Assembly: GCA_030050125.1 (NCBI GenBank)
Contig: JASIJN010000352.1
Location: 1-6,412 of the forward strand
Source: Streptosporangiaceae bacterium
GTDB taxonomy: Bacteria > Actinomycetota > Actinomycetes > Streptosporangiales > Streptosporangiaceae
Direction of reading: 5' to 3'
DNA length: 6,412 nt
In this document: positions 5,646 through 6,412 of the stretch, one piece after another
Layout: each line of letters begins with the position of its first letter
Position numbering within the stretch: the stretch's first letter is position 1
Made by a program: the position numbers and the translations under genes
Notes under the pieces: model-generated
Seen by the model: only the letters and a program-made list of their open reading frames with translations
What the model was told of the DNA's origin: nothing
The model's database searches: none

Positions 5646-6329
5646 TCATCCGCCCGGGGTGATCAGGCCGGACTCGTAGGCGAGCACCACGGCCTGGGCC
5701 CGGTCGCGCAGGTCCAGCTTGGCCAGGATGCGGCTGACGTGGGTCTTGGTGGTCTGCTCGGCGATGACCAGGGCGTCGCTGATCTCGGCGTTCGACAGGC
5801 CGCGGGCGATCAGCCGGAGGACCTCGGTCTCCCGGCTGGTCAGCGGGGCCAGGACGGCCGGCGCCGCGGGCACGGCCCGCGGCGCGCGGGTGAAGTCCTC
5901 GATCAGCCGGCGGGTGATGGACGGCGCGAGTAGCGCGTCGCCCGCCGCGACCACCCGCACCGCGTGAACCAGCTCGGCCGCGGTGGCGTCCTTGAGCAGG
6001 AACCCGCTGGCCCCGGCGCGCAGCGCCTCGTACACGTAGTCATCGAGGTCGAACGTGGTCAGCATGAGGACCTTGGGACGGTCCGGGCCCGGGGCGGACA
6101 GGATCTGGCGGGTGGCGCTCAGGCCGTCGAGGACCGGCATCCGCACGTCCATCAGGATCACGTCGGGCTGCAGCGCCCCGGCCAGCCGGACCGCTTCGGC
6201 GCCGTCGGCCGCCTGCCCGGCGACGGCCATGCCCGGCTGGGCCGCGAGCACGGCGGCGAAGCCCTCGCGGACCATCGCCTGGTCATCGGCGATCAGGCAC
6301 CGCGTGATCGCCGCGAGCGGCGACGTCAT
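5646..6329 (-). CDS. NarL/FixJ-family two-component response regulator
   Basis: This 227-residue DNA-binding regulator is phosphorylated by its partner kinase. The receiver domain (about 9-125) has the acidic pair D15-D16, the phospho-acceptor D61 in ILMDVRMP, the switch threonine T91 in LMLTTFD and K113 in FLLKD, so all key residues are intact. An Ala/Pro-rich linker (about 145-162) leads to a LuxR-type helix-turn-helix (about 163-224): LTSRETEVLRLIARGLSNAE, then a recognition region around TTKTHVSRILAKL. ATG at 6329 overlaps the stop of the upstream histidine-kinase gene as ATGA, so the two genes are translationally coupled. Its target genes cannot be inferred from this window, and it is convergent with the repair operon. 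Confidence 0.97.
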   Translation of the reverse strand: MTSPLAAITRCLIADDQAMVREGFAAVLAAQPGMAVAGQAADGAEAVRLAGALQPDVILMDVRMPVLDGLSATRQILSAPGPDRPKVLMLTTFDLDDYVYEALRAGASGFLLKDATAAELVHAVRVVAAGDALLAPSITRRLIEDFTRAPRAVPAAPAVLAPLTSRETEVLRLIARGLSNAEISDALVIAEQTTKTHVSRILAKLDLRDRAQAVVLAYESGLITPGG

Positions 6330-6412
6330 GCGGCCTGGGTGAGGGGGAGGACGGCGCTGACCGTGAAGCCGCCGCCGGGAGCGGGGCCGGCGGTGAGAGA
6401 GCCGCCGAGCAG
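6326..6412 (-). CDS. Sensor histidine kinase, C-terminal 28 residues only
   Basis: The minus strand from the window edge encodes 28 residues and a TGA, beginning LLGGSLTAGPAPGGGFTVSA and ending VLPLTQAA. GGSLTAGPAPGGGF is the G2-box end of a HATPase_c ATP-binding domain, and the FTVSAVLPL strand closes such domains in NarL-type (HPK7, DesK-like) kinases. The stop overlaps the response-regulator ATG by ATGA. It is the cognate kinase; its sensor region lies outside the window, so the signal is unknown. Confidence 0.9.
   Translation of the reverse strand: MLGGSLTAGPAPGGGFTVSAVLPLTQAA

Noticed and set aside
1..6412. Mobile elements, CRISPR arrays, tRNA or rRNA genes
   Set aside because: No transposase or integrase motif, no regularly spaced repeats and no tRNA-like cloverleaf or rRNA stretch was seen on either strand.

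Overview
The window is a dense, GC-rich (roughly 70% or more, with strong G/C bias at codon third positions) stretch of chromosome typical of an actinobacterium. Gene families and GTG starts agree with this, but nothing in the sequence fixes the genus. I find nine coding regions with good support and one possible 37-codon leader ORF. There are no rRNA or tRNA genes, no transposase, no phage genes and no CRISPR array. No gene-free stretch reaches 300 bases.

Layout. (1) Positions 1-1403, minus strand: an EmrB/QacA-type (DHA2) MFS drug exporter, complete except for its last few codons. (2) 1495-2226, minus: a PspA/IM30 membrane-stress protein. A possible hairpin lies between it and the exporter. 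(3) 2390-2653, plus: an 87-residue protein with one membrane segment, divergent from pspA across a 163-bp region holding a perfect 10-bp inverted repeat. (4) 2654-3511, minus: an uncharacterised 285-residue protein that looks like an alpha/alpha-toroid (prenyltransferase/terpene-cyclase-like) fold. Its stop codon abuts that of gene 3. (5) 3688-5642, plus: a tightly overlapping operon of a possible 37-residue leader ORF, an ECF sigma factor, an O6-alkylguanine-DNA alkyltransferase (Ogt type) and a 2-oxoglutarate/Fe(II) oxygenase of the Oxygenase-NA (DUF2086) family. (6) 5646-6412, minus: a two-component system, with a NarL/FixJ response regulator preceded by the last 28 codons of its histidine kinase.

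The most interesting unit is the operon at 3688-5642. A sigma factor is translationally linked to two enzymes expected to repair alkylated bases by different chemistries: suicide transfer from O6-alkylguanine and, by family assignment, oxidative removal. No recognisable anti-sigma gene is present, and Ogt, with an N-terminal extension of about 40 residues, occupies the position where an anti-sigma factor often lies. I infer a self-contained alkylation-response module in which the sigma factor may control itself and the repair enzymes. The trigger is unknown. The rest of the window is ordinary accessory and stress-response content: drug efflux, envelope-stress protection and a two-component regulator with no visible target.
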